Of a stretch of DNA of 64,000 nt, positions 50,829 to 61,540 are shown one piece after another (positions within the stretch are counted from its first letter, which is position 1; every line of letters begins with the position of its first letter). The stretch lies in NCBI GenBank assembly GCA_011109175.1, contig RDEW01000055.1, positions 219,448 to 283,447 on the forward strand, in the 5' to 3' direction. Below the pieces are notes generated by a model, which saw only the letters and a program-made list of their open reading frames with translations, was not told the DNA's origin and did not search any database. The translations under genes were made by a program, and so were the position numbers. Source of the stretch: Dicyema japonicum (Eukaryota; Dicyemida; Rhombozoa; Dicyemidae).

Positions 50829-51242
50829 TATATTTGATATTATGTTTTATTAAATTGAGTACGCTTGTTACGCTATTGCATCTATTAGTGTCAAATATTG
50901 TATTAGTACGTGTGTGTCACATTTATGGTAATTGTCACATAATATTACAGTTTGACACTGTTTGGGGAACCGATTTTTCAAAATGCTAAGATGCAGAGGC
51001 TCCAGTTATACTGTCTAAATAGAATTTCTATATGGCGATGTTGGACTATGATACCTAGTTGTACCAAATATGTACTAATTTATTTACTACTGGTTCTCTC
51101 TAGTGATGGAAACTAGTCACTACTAATGCGGACGCTCACATAGATACGGCAGGTGTGTTTAATTATAGCAAAGTTAATAACTTTAAGTCACCAAATTTTA
51201 AAAATTGAATAACTTGTTAATTTTCGAGGGTTAACTATAATT
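50829..51242. other. No gene seen
   Basis: About 410 bp, AT-rich; nothing assignable. Confidence 0.5.
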
Positions 51243-52085
51243 TTGTTGGTTGAGGTTGTGGCGCTCCTTATAGTTCTGTCTAATACACGCTTTGATGATT
51301 ATAAAGAAATTTTATACCATACAAAAACCGAACAAAGCAATGAACCAGTAGAAATTCTCCGCCCGATCATACTTCTGAACTCGATACGCAATGTACTGGC
51401 AAACATTGCATTAAGCCGTATTAAGGATGTGGCGGATCTATTCCTACCAGCAAGTCAAAGTGGGTTCCGAGAAATGAGGTCTACGGCAGACATCGTATGA
51501 AGCCATAGATGGTGCTGTGCAACGCACCAAAGATTCCAGAGCGCAACGACCGTGTTGGGAATAGATCTCTCCAGAGCTTTGATTCAATAAACAGACAGAA
51601 ACTGATGTATGTGTTTGAAAAAATATTGGATGAATCCTCGGTTAGGATAATCAGACTACTACTTGCGAACACAAGACTATCTGTGAGGACAGAAGGAGCA
51701 ACTTCCCGCAGTTTCAAAACAACGATTGGGACACCCCAGGGTGATTCCCTCTCCCCTTTACTATTCACCATATACCTTGCGATCTCCGTAAATGCTATAT
51801 AGGAGACATAGAAAAACATCTTATGCGGATGATGTAGATTTCGTATCACGGGACGCGACCGCACTCCAACACACACTCGAAAATGCACCTGCGGAGCTTG
51901 AGAAATGATTTCTCAGCGTAAATGTAAACAATACTGAAATTACGGTATTCAAAAGAGAAGACGATACTGATAAGCTCGGCTCTCTACTAGGAGACGCTGA
52001 AGATGTACTAAGGAGGAAAACACTGGCAAATGCGGCAATGGCTAATGCATAATGCATCCAGAAGCACTGGATATTTCCAAGAGGA
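51243..52085 (+). mobile_element. LINE family C, decayed reverse transcriptase
   Basis: Relative of the element at 36.4 kb: LRPIILLNSIRNVLANIA, SQSGFREMRSTADIV, RIIRLLLANTRLSV, TPQGDSLSPLLFTIYLA (motif B, about 51,730) and, frameshifted, YADDVDFVSRDATALQ (motif C, about 51,820), then LGSLLGDAEDVLRRKTL. At least three frameshifts. Its 5' part extends further into the fingers than the 36.4 kb copy. Confidence 0.75.
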
Positions 52086-52481
52086 ACTCTGAAGACGATC
52101 CTCAGATATAATTAGAACACAAGTCCAAAGAAAGTGTACTCGATTCGATTCACAGAGGACAATTTGGTGTCTCTTAAGACTGAAGTGGTCATGAAGAATG
52201 TTATATATAAATACTCCACGTGACTTTTAAGTATGTTAGTCATGGTGTTGTATTGGATCTGATTGGTTATATTTCAGGATGGACCCAATCACTCAACATA
52301 CGCTTCATGGTAGACTATTTCGTGCCTTATGAGGAAAGATTCGGTGGATGTCACACACGACGCTTTCTGAAATTCTTATTATAATCTGAGGCCCTAGTGG
52401 GAGCACTGAGGGACTCGGAGACCTTGGTGATCTGAAAAGTCTGCTTTCAAATAGAGGAGTAAGTAGGGAATAGTGAAGAGA

Positions 52482-53230
52482 ATCATCAAAGCGAAAGTGA
52501 AGACCGTTATACTATACTTATATTCTACGGGGACGATCTCACTGATGCCGATAGGGATAGTTCCCCCTCATTAGCTACCAGTGACACCCTAATCGGGTGT
52601 AGACTGGTTATCCACCTGCATCCTAATCTTAGTTCACCCAAATATGAAATTCCTCAACGATATCCACATCCTATTTACGAGATTTCACCATTAATGACGT
52701 TTCTTCACCATGTTGCGGAAGTAATGACAAAGGGTATTCGAAAGTAGAATGTTTTGAAGACTATTTGACAAAACAACCCCCTCCCTCCTGTGACCTCCAG
52801 ATTTTATTATAGATCATTGCTCGAATACGTTTGCTTCCCCGCAGAACATATGGACTCATCCCAGCAAAAAATCATGTGTTTTTTTCCCATGAAAGAGAAT
52901 CAATTGATACTCTCCTTTCAAAGAAGTTGTCCAAAAAAATCGCAGGGTTTCCTGCGATTTTGCACAAAGTAGGAAAACCACGAGAAAAAGTTAACTATGT
53001 GGAGGAATCCCGATTATTTTCGTACAAGGACATCCCGATCGAGTTATTCTCCTGAAATTCAAAAAGTCACTTCCGAAGACAGTGGGATCGCTGGCAGACT
53101 ACGCGAGGAGAGACAGGACTTTTTCTTCTTTGATCTTAGGGTTTCTTTAATAAACATAAGAGTCATCGATCTGCCACTTCTCCATTTTCATAACCAAAAT
53201 GAGATGTCTGGTGGTCGAATGTTTACTTGA
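52482..53230 (+). CDS. Unrecognised protein, partial, short-intron gene
   Basis: A long open stretch without a start codon (about 52,482-52,746) reads SESEDRYTILIFYGDDLTDA and then SDTLIGCRLVIHLHPNLSSP and YEISPLMTFLHHVAEVMTKG. It continues after a frame break or short intron as VECFEDYLTKQ, then EYVCFPAEHMDSSQQK, LLSKKLSKKIAGFPAILHKV and YKDIPIELFS, and after another junction EIQKVTSEDSGIAGRLREER to a stop at 53,230. Composition is normal for a folded protein, with an acidic start. I do not recognise it. The 5' exon(s) are not located; the LINE at 51.2-52.1 kb lies just upstream. Exon edges are uncertain. Confidence 0.5.
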
Positions 53231-53977
53231 ACTCCCATTCCGGAATATTTACTTCATATCTATTGTCAACAAACATCCTTTTATCCTCATGTTCGCAAAT
53301 AAATTCCAGATAAGTTATAATATTTGGAAATCATCCAACGTTAAGACACCAGGACTTTGACCGATGCCCCGCACATTGGCTCATCCAATAAGTCTGTTAG
53401 TTCACTAACCAGAAATTCAGTGGATCAGTCGGCATCAATACTTTCATCTTCATAACATCAGAAAAAACGAATGAAGTGACATTTTTAAGACAATTTTCTG
53501 ACATTCTCAGATAGATCCAATTGTAGTTGATAACAAGGAATCCAGCGAGTATGGTCGAGCATAGTATACGTATTCTCTGTTTTTAGGACTCACAAGACTC
53601 CATCCATTTTATGAATATGTTATGTTTTTAAATTTAAAGGGACAAATATACGACGATATGCACGTATCCAACAATTGGATTTTTAATATAGCATGCACCT
53701 TAAATTGAATATTTTATAATCAGAACTTATGGGTCCCCCAAAAAGGTAGTCAACCCGAATAAAAAATAAACAAATAATAAACAATCAATTTACAATATCA
53801 TTTGCCAGTCTGGCAGTATTAGGCAACATTACCGACTCTGTGGATGACTCATCAGAACAGTCATACTAACACTCACTCACAAACAATACTATTTTAACAC
53901 CAGCTCGAGTTTCAATGAGTTGTATTCTTTCAAGTGCAAGTGTATACTTTGCTTTTATCTAATATAAGTCAACCCTG
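53231..53977. other. No gene seen
   Basis: No frame above 60 codons with a recognisable motif on either strand. May hold the 3' ends of the two converging genes. Confidence 0.4.
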
Positions 53978-55085
53978 TCATACTTTAACAAGGCTATCAT
54001 TCGACTTGTTCAATTCTGTCTTCAGTAATGTACACTTTGTGCTAAGATTATTCCAAAGTAAACCATTCAAAGTCAGTTTGACACTCCACGTGGTGCCTAT
54101 TCCCTGATGGGGGACAACCATTGGAATCTGATTGAAGGTGAAAACGGGCAGTAATCTCCTCCTTCTCGAATAAGAGACTCTCCAGTTGATTCTGCAAATC
54201 CTCAACTTGGTCTCTATGGGTCTCCCTCCGAATGGACTCATTCATCTCTAATGTGGTACTCTCCACGGCCGTGTGCTTAGCAAGCTCACTCTACCATAAA
54301 CCAAAAGACTACAAAGTCCGTAAACAGCCTCTGAGTAGTCTCCACAGAGTAGGCAGGAACCAGTACCCCATTGGGCCAGTCACAGGTGAAATACCTCCAA
54401 ATAACAGCACACGTAACCTAATCCCACAAACGGAACCATCATTGACTCCTCCCCCATCCTCCAACTCGACTCCACACCACACACCCTCCGCAAAGTTCAC
54501 TCGTCCAAAGTATCTAACAAATCCATGCTTCCCTTCATGTGTCCTCACATACTCCCCAAACTGATAATTAAATACAAACAACATGAACGTTTGAGGACAT
54601 GTTTGGAAAAAAAGAACCGCCAAAAGTTGGTTTTCCTTCAAGTCTCTTCGCCTTTACAAAAATCCCATGTTTGTCTTTGCAATAAAAGTAAGAGATTCCG
54701 TCAACACAGCCATTATGCCGTCCCTCTCGAAAATCCAGCTCGAGTCCATACCACATACCCTTAGCGAACGAAGCTTTTCCGATGTAGCAGATGGTCCCTG
54801 CTTTTCCGTCAATGAGTTTCACATGGTCCCCAAGGGAATAAACAGGTTCTAAAATAATTTACAAAGCAAACCTAAAGAAATGCGGTCAAAACGGACGAAA
54901 ATTCCATAGCCAGGAGGACAAATGAAATATCTTATTCCTTGGACTGAACCATCGTTGAGTCCCTTCTTGTCATCTAATTCAATCCCATACCAAAGACCGC
55001 TCGCAAATTTGGTATAGTTTATGAATCTGACGACACCCTTCCACTGGTTGTCGATTTTGATTTTGTCGCCGGTCGCAAGTACCAT
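53978..55085 (-). CDS. CLIP-like protein with three CAP-Gly domains and a coiled coil
   Basis: CAP-Gly domains bind the C-terminal tails of tubulin and end-binding proteins; multi-CAP-Gly proteins are typically microtubule plus-end trackers. Domain 1 starts at 55,085 (VVRFINYTKFASGLWYGIEL, GLNDGSVQGIRYF, YGIFV). A 23-nt intron (54,849-54,871) leads to domain 2 (GTICYIGKASFAKGMWYGLE, GRHNGCVDGISYFYC, HGIFV). A 22-nt intron leads to domain 3 (GFVRYFGRVNFAEGVWCGVE, GVNDGSVCGIRYFTC, GVLVPA). The usual GKNDG tubulin-binding loop is GLNDG, GRHNG and GVNDG; domain 2 is the most altered. After a short intron (about 19 nt) comes a predicted coiled coil, VEDLQNQLESLLFEKEEI, then a tail ending SNDSLVKV and stop at 53,978. 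About 330 residues. No frameshift is needed. Three CAP-Gly domains occur in CLIP3/CLIP4 and CYLD, but no ankyrin repeats or protease domain is visible, so I leave the symbol empty. Confidence 0.88.
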
Positions 55086-56080
55086 AAAAGATAGAATTTC
55101 AAATTTTTTTATTTATTATTTAAATAGAGTTTTTTTTAATTTTATATTATATTTAATAAATTCCTGTTTCAACAAAAAAATCATTTTAATTGTCAAAAAT
55201 AAATAATAAATTATTTAATAAAAATTTGAGTTTGTCTATCAATTTCTGTCAGACTAGTGAAGTCTTAATCACATATGAAGCTATTTAACCGTTATATCAT
55301 TAATGCCAGCGGGTTAAACAATATTTCCAAACAAGTAATCGCCAGTGACACTATTGGATGCTTTAAAGAGACGAAAGTCAAGCGTGACTAGATGAGTTGC
55401 ATAATGATTACTAATCATTCTCATGCCGTCATAATCTCGCCACTATTGGGATTCAACCTACAAATGTTATTTTGTGAACCACCGGGTGATAGTCTCGTAG
55501 AAACTTAATATATTTTACACTTTGTTTTTATGATATAATAATATTTATTGCAGATTGTAACCATTCCTAAATTGTCAGAAATGACAGAAATGATTCATGA
55601 TGATCTCTAAAGTAGACATTGTCCAATTTCGTAACGTCTCTATGGAGACAGTCTGAATTATATAGACATATCACCAATATTTAGTACTCAACTTAATCCT
55701 TTGTCTTGTTCACTTGATCCTCTTTGATCTCCCTAAAAAACCACGTAGGTTAGTGGTTATGATGTCACTAACGGTGGATGGTTTCCATTCGCTACCTGTT
55801 TCTATGGTGATTTCTCTTTCTTCTACTAAAGTGACGTCAGGTGATCCACTAGTCAGGTGAGGGCCGGTACTTGGATCATTTGCTCTCCCTCACTCCACAT
55901 GAGGAGTTTCCAAAATGTAAGGACTGGATTCTTTCTTCCATTTTCACTGTTTCTGGATGTACTTGACGTTAGAAGGTTCTCTTATCGTGGGCACTGGATA
56001 CATCTCTTTATCGGGGGTTAGAAATAACTACTCCAGACTAACTACCACTTCTGACTAGTTGGGTGACAATAAATAAAAAT
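55086..56080. other. No gene seen; possible tRNA-like repeat
   Basis: AT-rich then more balanced from 55,560. Around 55,745-55,800 TAGGTTAGTGGTTATGATG and GGTTTCCATTC resemble A and B boxes of a tRNA-derived repeat; around 55,400-55,500 (minus) GTAGGTTGAATCCC is similar. Neither folds well enough to call a tRNA. Confidence 0.4.
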
Positions 56081-56854
56081 TCAATTAAAATGTTTATAAA
56101 TCAGTTTAAGATCTGATAATGGCTTTCGAGACAACTTTGGCCTGAACTTGCCCACTGTCACGTGGGGGTCAGCCAATTCTCGAAACTGAAAGTCCTCACT
56201 GAAGAGATCCATCAGTTCAGGCTCTGGAAAACTTTCTTGACTCTACCAATCAACCAATCGTGTAACCAAAGTGGGGAGTTTGGTAGGAGTCCGAGGTTCA
56301 GCCATGTTGAGAACATCCATAGAAGAGACGTCGACTTTTGTAAGGTTGGAGTAACGAGGACCTTTCGGATTGAGAAAGGAAGAAGCCTTGAATTACATAA
56401 ACAGTACTTTCTGATCAATAAGCTGTTCGAGAGATCTGGTCAGGGCAAAATGTGGAGAATCGTGTTCCACCCTTTCTATCTGGTCCTTTATGAGGATGGA
56501 GAGGCCGTGAGGTTGGGGGTCTCGAATGAGAGTGACGCCTTCGTCGATAGCAATTCCACTGGAATAGGTTACTTCAGAACTGGTTTTGAAATTACTGGAA
56601 GAGTCTTCAGTCACGTGAGTTATGTCAGACGTTTGGGAGAGGTTAGTCGAACTGTATTTTAAGAGAGGGATTTGTTTTTGAGGGGAAGGAATACTATTTA
56701 TTGGAACTCCTTCGGAAAACGTTCTGAATGAAAAGTCAGTTTCTGAATTGTTGGGAAAATATTCCTCATCGGAGTCGGAGTCAGTAATGATGGATAGCTC
56801 AAGGCGGTGGGGAATTGGTGATGATATATTTGGAGACGCCTCGTCATCAGACAT
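56081..56854 (-). CDS. Unrecognised acidic, serine-rich protein
   Basis: First exon 56,854-56,393 (153 codons) begins MSDDEASPNISSPIPHRLEL and is rich in Ser, Thr, Asp and Glu, including ITDSDSDEEYFPNNSE, so it is probably disordered. A 21-nt intron after IDQK joins it to KGPRYSNLTKVDVSSMDVLN and EPRTPTKLPTLVTRLVDW. A further short junction, whose exact edge is unclear and may include a one-base shift, leads to PELMDLFSEDFQFRELADPH and RPKLSRKPLSDLKLIYKHFN with a stop at 56,081. About 245 residues. SP and TP sites suggest proline-directed phosphorylation. I do not recognise the family. It is divergently oriented from nothing nearby; the CAP-Gly gene lies 1 kb downstream on the same strand. 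Confidence 0.6.
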
Positions 56855-57044
56855 TTTTTGTGGTAGTCATGGTTACGAGTGTAGGTTTTAAGCTGAAAAG
56901 TGATAATTTTATTTAATCTTTTTTACCAATGATTAATTATATTTTTAATATTATTATTTAAGGAAGTTTAATTTTGGTTTTGGTTTTAATAAATAAATTA
57001 GCAGTAATTATTGATATTAAGTGATGCCGAGAGCCATAATATTA

Positions 57045-57127
57045 GGCATAGTGGTTAGGTGTCGGGCTAAAGTTACGGGTTAGATTCGATATTGCAGGTA
57101 GCGCATAGTTGCAAGTAGCGCTCGCGA
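57045..57127 (+). repeat. Short tRNA-derived SINE with 10-bp target duplication
   Basis: Begins GGCATAGTGGTTAGGTGTCG, identical over about 26 bases to the head of the SINE at 44.77 kb, with a B-box-like GGGTTAGATTCG. Flanked by CATAATATTA at 57,035-57,044 and 57,128-57,137. Only the head plus about 30 bp is present (83 bp). Confidence 0.8.
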
Positions 57128-57137
57128 CATAATATTA

Positions 57138-58780
57138 TGCGGAAATAAGCTAAATATTGTTATTATTAGTAAATTATTAGATAATTAGTAAGAGAAGTAT
57201 CTAATTTAGATCCTAAATTATATATAACTAATAGTACCAGGTTAAACAGAAAGGCCATTGATTAGTAGAAGCGTAATTAAAAACAGATAGTAAATCCAGA
57301 AATTAACATCATTCAATCCATTAGAAGTTGTTCCTTCATCATCGGAAGCACTATTATAAAAGACAAAAATTAAAAATCATTACTTTTTTCAAAACACCAT
57401 TTTTTCTAGTCTATGCGCAGTGTTGATTGTTAATTTTGATACATGTCTAAAAATTATTAAAATTATACGCATTGTCATGAAAAATAGAATTCATTAAACA
57501 ATTTTTATTACAATCACTCTCAGTAAGCCGACGTGGTAAACCCAAGCACGTGGAATAACTCATGAGACATAAGTCTGAAGTCCTTTCATCGTTGTAATTT
57601 TTCTTAACAATTCCCACCGCGGAATTTGAGCAAACAGTTTACGATGACAAAATCCATCAGAACTACCATTCTAAAAATTAGATTTAAAAACTCAAAATAA
57701 AACTGCGTCAACCCCATTAAAATAGTTATATTTCCGTGCGTATAAAATGCCTGTAAGTACTATTGGGTGTAACCTCATTAGTATAATAAATTTTTTTAAA
57801 ATTTATTTTACTTTGATAGTGCCAAAATACTAAAATATAAGTAAGTGCATACTTTTTGAGATAACCTAACAACTTTTCTATGTAATTTTCTAAATTGGAC
57901 TGATTAAAGTCAAATGCTCTTTTCTATAAATAAAAATTTTATGAAACAAAGTTATAGTCAATAACAATGCCGATATCAAATTTTCTTCTTAAGAGTCTGT
58001 TATCTATAATTGTTTCTATAGAATTTACCGACAAAAATACAAAAAATGGATAAAACAGAAAGTTCATATTATCAAAATTTCAAAAAAGTCGTTTACAAAT
58101 TCGCTTATTAACTTAATCTTCATCAATTATTTTCATGCATATAATATGACTTTGGGAAATTTGGTTTCATTAAAATTTTTGATTAATTCTAAAGCTTTAA
58201 TTGTTTTGCAGATGCTTATTATCTGGATACTATTTAAGAGTTTTTGACATTTATTATAAAAAAACATTGTTTATCAAATAAATATCTTAATTATTGATCC
58301 AGATTAATTAGTTTTTTCATGTTTTTGATACATTCCATATTTTTTACTACTCATTCTATTATCTTCTTTTCTATGCACATACAAAGAATTCGCATGATGT
58401 AGTCAAAGGACACAATCTTAAGGTTTTTTGTGCACAGTTGCTTATTTTTATCTGTGCACAGATCTATCTACTTTCACCTGCCTTTATTACTCTCTGTGAA
58501 TATAATAGCCATTAACAAGCAATAACTTAGAATTTACATAGATGAATTATCCCCAACATCTACGTTCTGTTATATCTTTATATAGAGGGTCTATTAATTA
58601 TTATGTTTGCATCTTCAATTTTTAAGTACAAGCAGTGGAGTCTCTGAAACACATTCTCAAAAGTCTATTGTTTACTTAGACAGCGAAGTTTATTCACCAA
58701 AAAATTAATATGAAAATCATTTAACGATTACAAGTCATCTATGTGTAATTCACTTCCTTAAAAAATAATTCTCACCGTCC
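57138..58780 (-). repeat. Segmental repeat copy 3 (inverted)
   Basis: Minus-strand counterpart of the metalloprotease segments at 1.4-2.4 and 39.6-40.5 kb, including part of the upstream flank (58,070-58,780). Similarity to copy 1 in the coding part is visibly higher than to copy 2. Confidence 0.6.
57242..58067 (-). pseudogene. Compact M12B metalloprotease, copy 3
   Basis: Signal exon MNFLFYPFFVFLS from 58,067, a 25-nt intron, then NRLLRRKFDIGIVIDYNF, a 24-nt intron and FDFNQSNLENYIEKLL. In the zinc-motif exon (57,600-57,530) two single-base deletions relative to copy 1 break the frame, although MSHELFHVLG and the following histidine remain visible across frames, with NCLMN after it. The last exon reads SASDDEGTTSNGLNDVNFW, then a hydrophobic stretch and stop at 57,242; several differences from copy 1 in this exon are silent. 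Non-functional as written. Confidence 0.6.
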
Positions 58781-58959
58781 GTACGGGGAACTTCATCAAT
58801 TTTGTACATTTTTATAATATTTTTCCTGACTCTAATTATTTTAAGTAAATAAATATTAAATTTTTTCAAATTTATTTGATGCAAGGCATTAATTATTCAT
58901 TCAAAATATGAGATTATGATTAATAATTGCACTTTCGAAGAACCAAAAAAGTAATTTAT
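58781..58959. other. No gene seen
   Basis: Short AT-rich interval, perhaps the 3' tail of the LINE that follows on the minus strand. Confidence 0.3.
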
Positions 58960-60348
58960 TTAATTAAAGTTCCGGATCTGCCGTATTTCCTTTAGGTTAT
59001 TCTTTCTTCCACAATTTTCTTAACTAACTTCCTCCATGCTCCACGGTTACTGGCAATGATTCTGGGCGTATTTAAATCATCTCCTGTTTTTCAGTTATCG
59101 TCTTACATTGGTCAGGTCCTTGTGTAGAACCTCTGGCAAAGTATTGCGAGGTCTTCCACGGAACGAGGTATTCACTTCTCGGCAGAAATAGTTCTTTTTT
59201 GCTAATTTAGCAGGCGTCATCTTGCTTATCTGAAAAACGCCATCTTGATTCAAGGATATCCAGACACAATGCTCTTGCATTACATATTTTGTATAGATTC
59301 TTGTTTGTAATTTTTTTGGCCAGTTGATGCCAAGCAACATTCGTAGTTGTTTACTTTGAAAGGCATCTAGTTTGTCCATTACCGCTTGTGAGACTCCGCA
59401 GGTTGCTGCGTTGTACATTAGGACCGGTTTCACGGAGGTATTGTATAGTCTTACACGTAGTTGTGTGCTAATTTGTTTACAATGATTCCAGACTACTCTT
59501 ATTTTTCTAAATACCGCGACGGTCAATATTTTCCTGTTAGTGATTTCCTCAGCGTCTCCGAGCAACGATCTCATTTTTTGCAGTATCTCCATTTTTCATC
59601 AGTTCGAGTTAATTCACGGCGTATGGTTGTTGTCTCCGTCTTTCCGTATTGATTTTGATGAATTATTTTTCTAGCACATCTGGCTTCCTTGTCCGTATAT
59701 AGTTTAATGTTTACTCGTAGCTGGAAATATAGTCAATGTCATCTGCATAAATCACTTCAGTTTGAGGTAAGTTGACAATTAATAGTCTGAAGTCTCTGAG
59801 TGCCGCCTCCAGATATGTCACAAAAAGTACCGGTAACAAGGAATCTCCATGCGGTACCCCGAACGTAGTCTCGAATGGGACAGACTCCAAATTTCCAAAA
59901 CGTACACTAAACTGTGTTGTTCCAAGTAATAGACGGATCATTTTGAAATTGTCCTCGTCAACCAAATTCTCAAAGATATCGAATAGTCTACAGACCACAT
60001 CAGCTGTAGATCTCCCTGACTTGAATCCGCTTTGACCGAGAGAGAGAAAGTTCTCAATATCAAATCCAATCCTATTCAACACTATAAGTGAAGTGTCTTG
60101 CGTAAGGTCGTTAATAGTACGATGGGTCTTAAATTCGTTATGGGACCCTTAGCTTTACCCGGTTTTTGTAGTGCAATTAGTGTGTCATTACCCACATCCA
60201 GTGGTGAGTTGTATTTGAATGTTTTGTTGTACTTCTCAGTTAATAGCTCAGAGATCTCGGTCGGTGCATATTTGAGAAGTTCTGCATTAGAAGACATACA
60301 GGGTGATAAAATCCCCCTGAGCTTTATTTTTGCATCCATTAATAGCAA
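58960..60348 (-). mobile_element. LINE family C, decayed copy
   Basis: Minus strand: 60,348-60,082 (LQKPGKAKGPITNLRPIVLL), 60,082-59,711 (GQSGFKSGRSTADVV, GVPHGDSLLPVLFVTYLEA as motif B, VIYADDIDYIS as motif C), 59,592-59,095 (MRSLLGDAEEITNRKIL, LYNTSVKPVLMYNAATCGVS). Longer at its 5' end than the copy at 36.4 kb. Three frames, so inactive. Confidence 0.8.
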
Positions 60349-60389
60349 TAATTATCTCCTCCATAGTAACCGTTCCACACAAAGGCCCC

Positions 60390-61238
60390 TCAACAAGCGA
60401 AAATGGCTTCTTCAAATTCTTTTAAAAAGCCATCTATATCCACATGTTTTTCAGTGCCAAATCCGCCGTGGAATTTACGCATTCGAAATCTCTTTTTTTA
60501 ATTTCTTTAAAAACCCGTAAGAATTTCTAAAATTAGTTAACGAAATTTTTTTACGAAAAATTCTGACTTGCGTAAAATTAGAGAATCGTTCAATAAAACA
60601 CCTTAAATTTTAGAGTAATAGTGTACCTTTTGATTCTATTTAATCCATCAATCGACTAGATTTTTCTCAAGTTCCGGCTATTTTAATTTTTTAAAAATTT
60701 TTATTTTAGGATTTCTGTTTTTGAACTGAAATAAAAGCGATTTTGCATTCTTTAATATTGCATTGACTGTCCTTCTTTAGATTCTCTTTTTGAAAAATAG
60801 AAGAAAATCTGCTACATATAGTCTGATATGAAGCAGATTTATTAATTTCTTTATACCGCAATATTTCCACTTTTCGAGTAATTGAAGATCTAAAGTAGCC
60901 TCCAACAAAGACATTCCGACCCATGCTTAATAATAAAGCCTTTTCACAAGAGCCATAGTATTTTATAGCCCCGCATAGGCAGGACACACACTTTATTTAA
61001 GTAAAGAACAGTTAATTTTAACTAATCGTAGAACCAAGGAATTATCTTCACTTATTTTTTTTCTTTTTCTTGTGTGAATGTCCTTTACTACCCATGCCTG
61101 CTTTAAATTATTTAAATATTCAAAAATATTTTAAAAAATAAAAATAATTTTTAAAAATGTTGGCAAATATCATTGAAATATCATTGCAAATTTTAGAATT
61201 AGCAAATTTAAGAGTGGCATATTTGAGAGAGTTTACTG
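60390..61238 (-). mobile_element. pogo/Tigger-type transposon, 5' part, copy 3
   Basis: Minus strand: outer end CAGTAAACTCTCTCAAATAT at 61,238 followed on the plus strand by TA. The helix-turn-helix part reads KVEILRYKEINKSASYQTIC (60,880-60,820), nearly identical to copy 1 at 6.25 kb. The transposase N-terminal region continues to about 60,390, where it meets the LINE. The 3' half is missing. A SINE is inserted at 60,927-61,089. Confidence 0.75.
60927..61089 (-). repeat. 5'-truncated SINE nested in pogo, 8-bp target duplication
   Basis: Flanked by ACCCATGC at 60,919-60,926 and 61,090-61,097. The sequence equals the 3' half of the SINE at 44.96-45.08 kb. The related pogo copy at 6.2 kb lacks it at the matching point, as an empty-site comparison. 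Confidence 0.8.
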
Positions 61239-61264
61239 TATAAAACTTTTTATTAACAAAAAGA

Positions 61265-61540
61265 AAAAAGAGTAAACGGTTATATAGCGGATGCCGTAAC
61301 TTCGTGGCTATTTCCTAGTGAGGATGACAAAAGAGATTTGCACAAATAACCAGCGGAGCTCACGACGGTTCTAAAATCCTATCATCGCAGGAGCAAGGGC
61401 ACCAGACGTCTCTACGGCGAGTGGAACTAAAAAACTCTTTGCAGGACCGCATACTTTTCCCGTTTAATCTTCTCAGCTTTCTTATCGGCTGAACAGGCTC
61501 CAGAGGTTCTTTGGAGTGGTTGCAAGAGGAAAACGCCCCG
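61265..61540 (-). mobile_element. LINE family B, 3' stub
   Basis: Minus strand: AEKAEKIKREKYAVLQ then frameshifted tail text, and a 3' end containing CCGCTATATAACCGTTTACT, shared with the stub at 48.65 kb. About 275 bp, strongly 5'-truncated. Confidence 0.6.

Noticed and set aside
56162-56662. 166-codon plus-strand open frame
   Set aside because: Antisense of the acidic minus-strand gene, whose frame has gene-like composition, a start Met and splice sites.
59461-60520. Plus-strand open frames over the LINE at 59-60.3 kb
   Set aside because: Shadows of reverse transcriptase on the minus strand.
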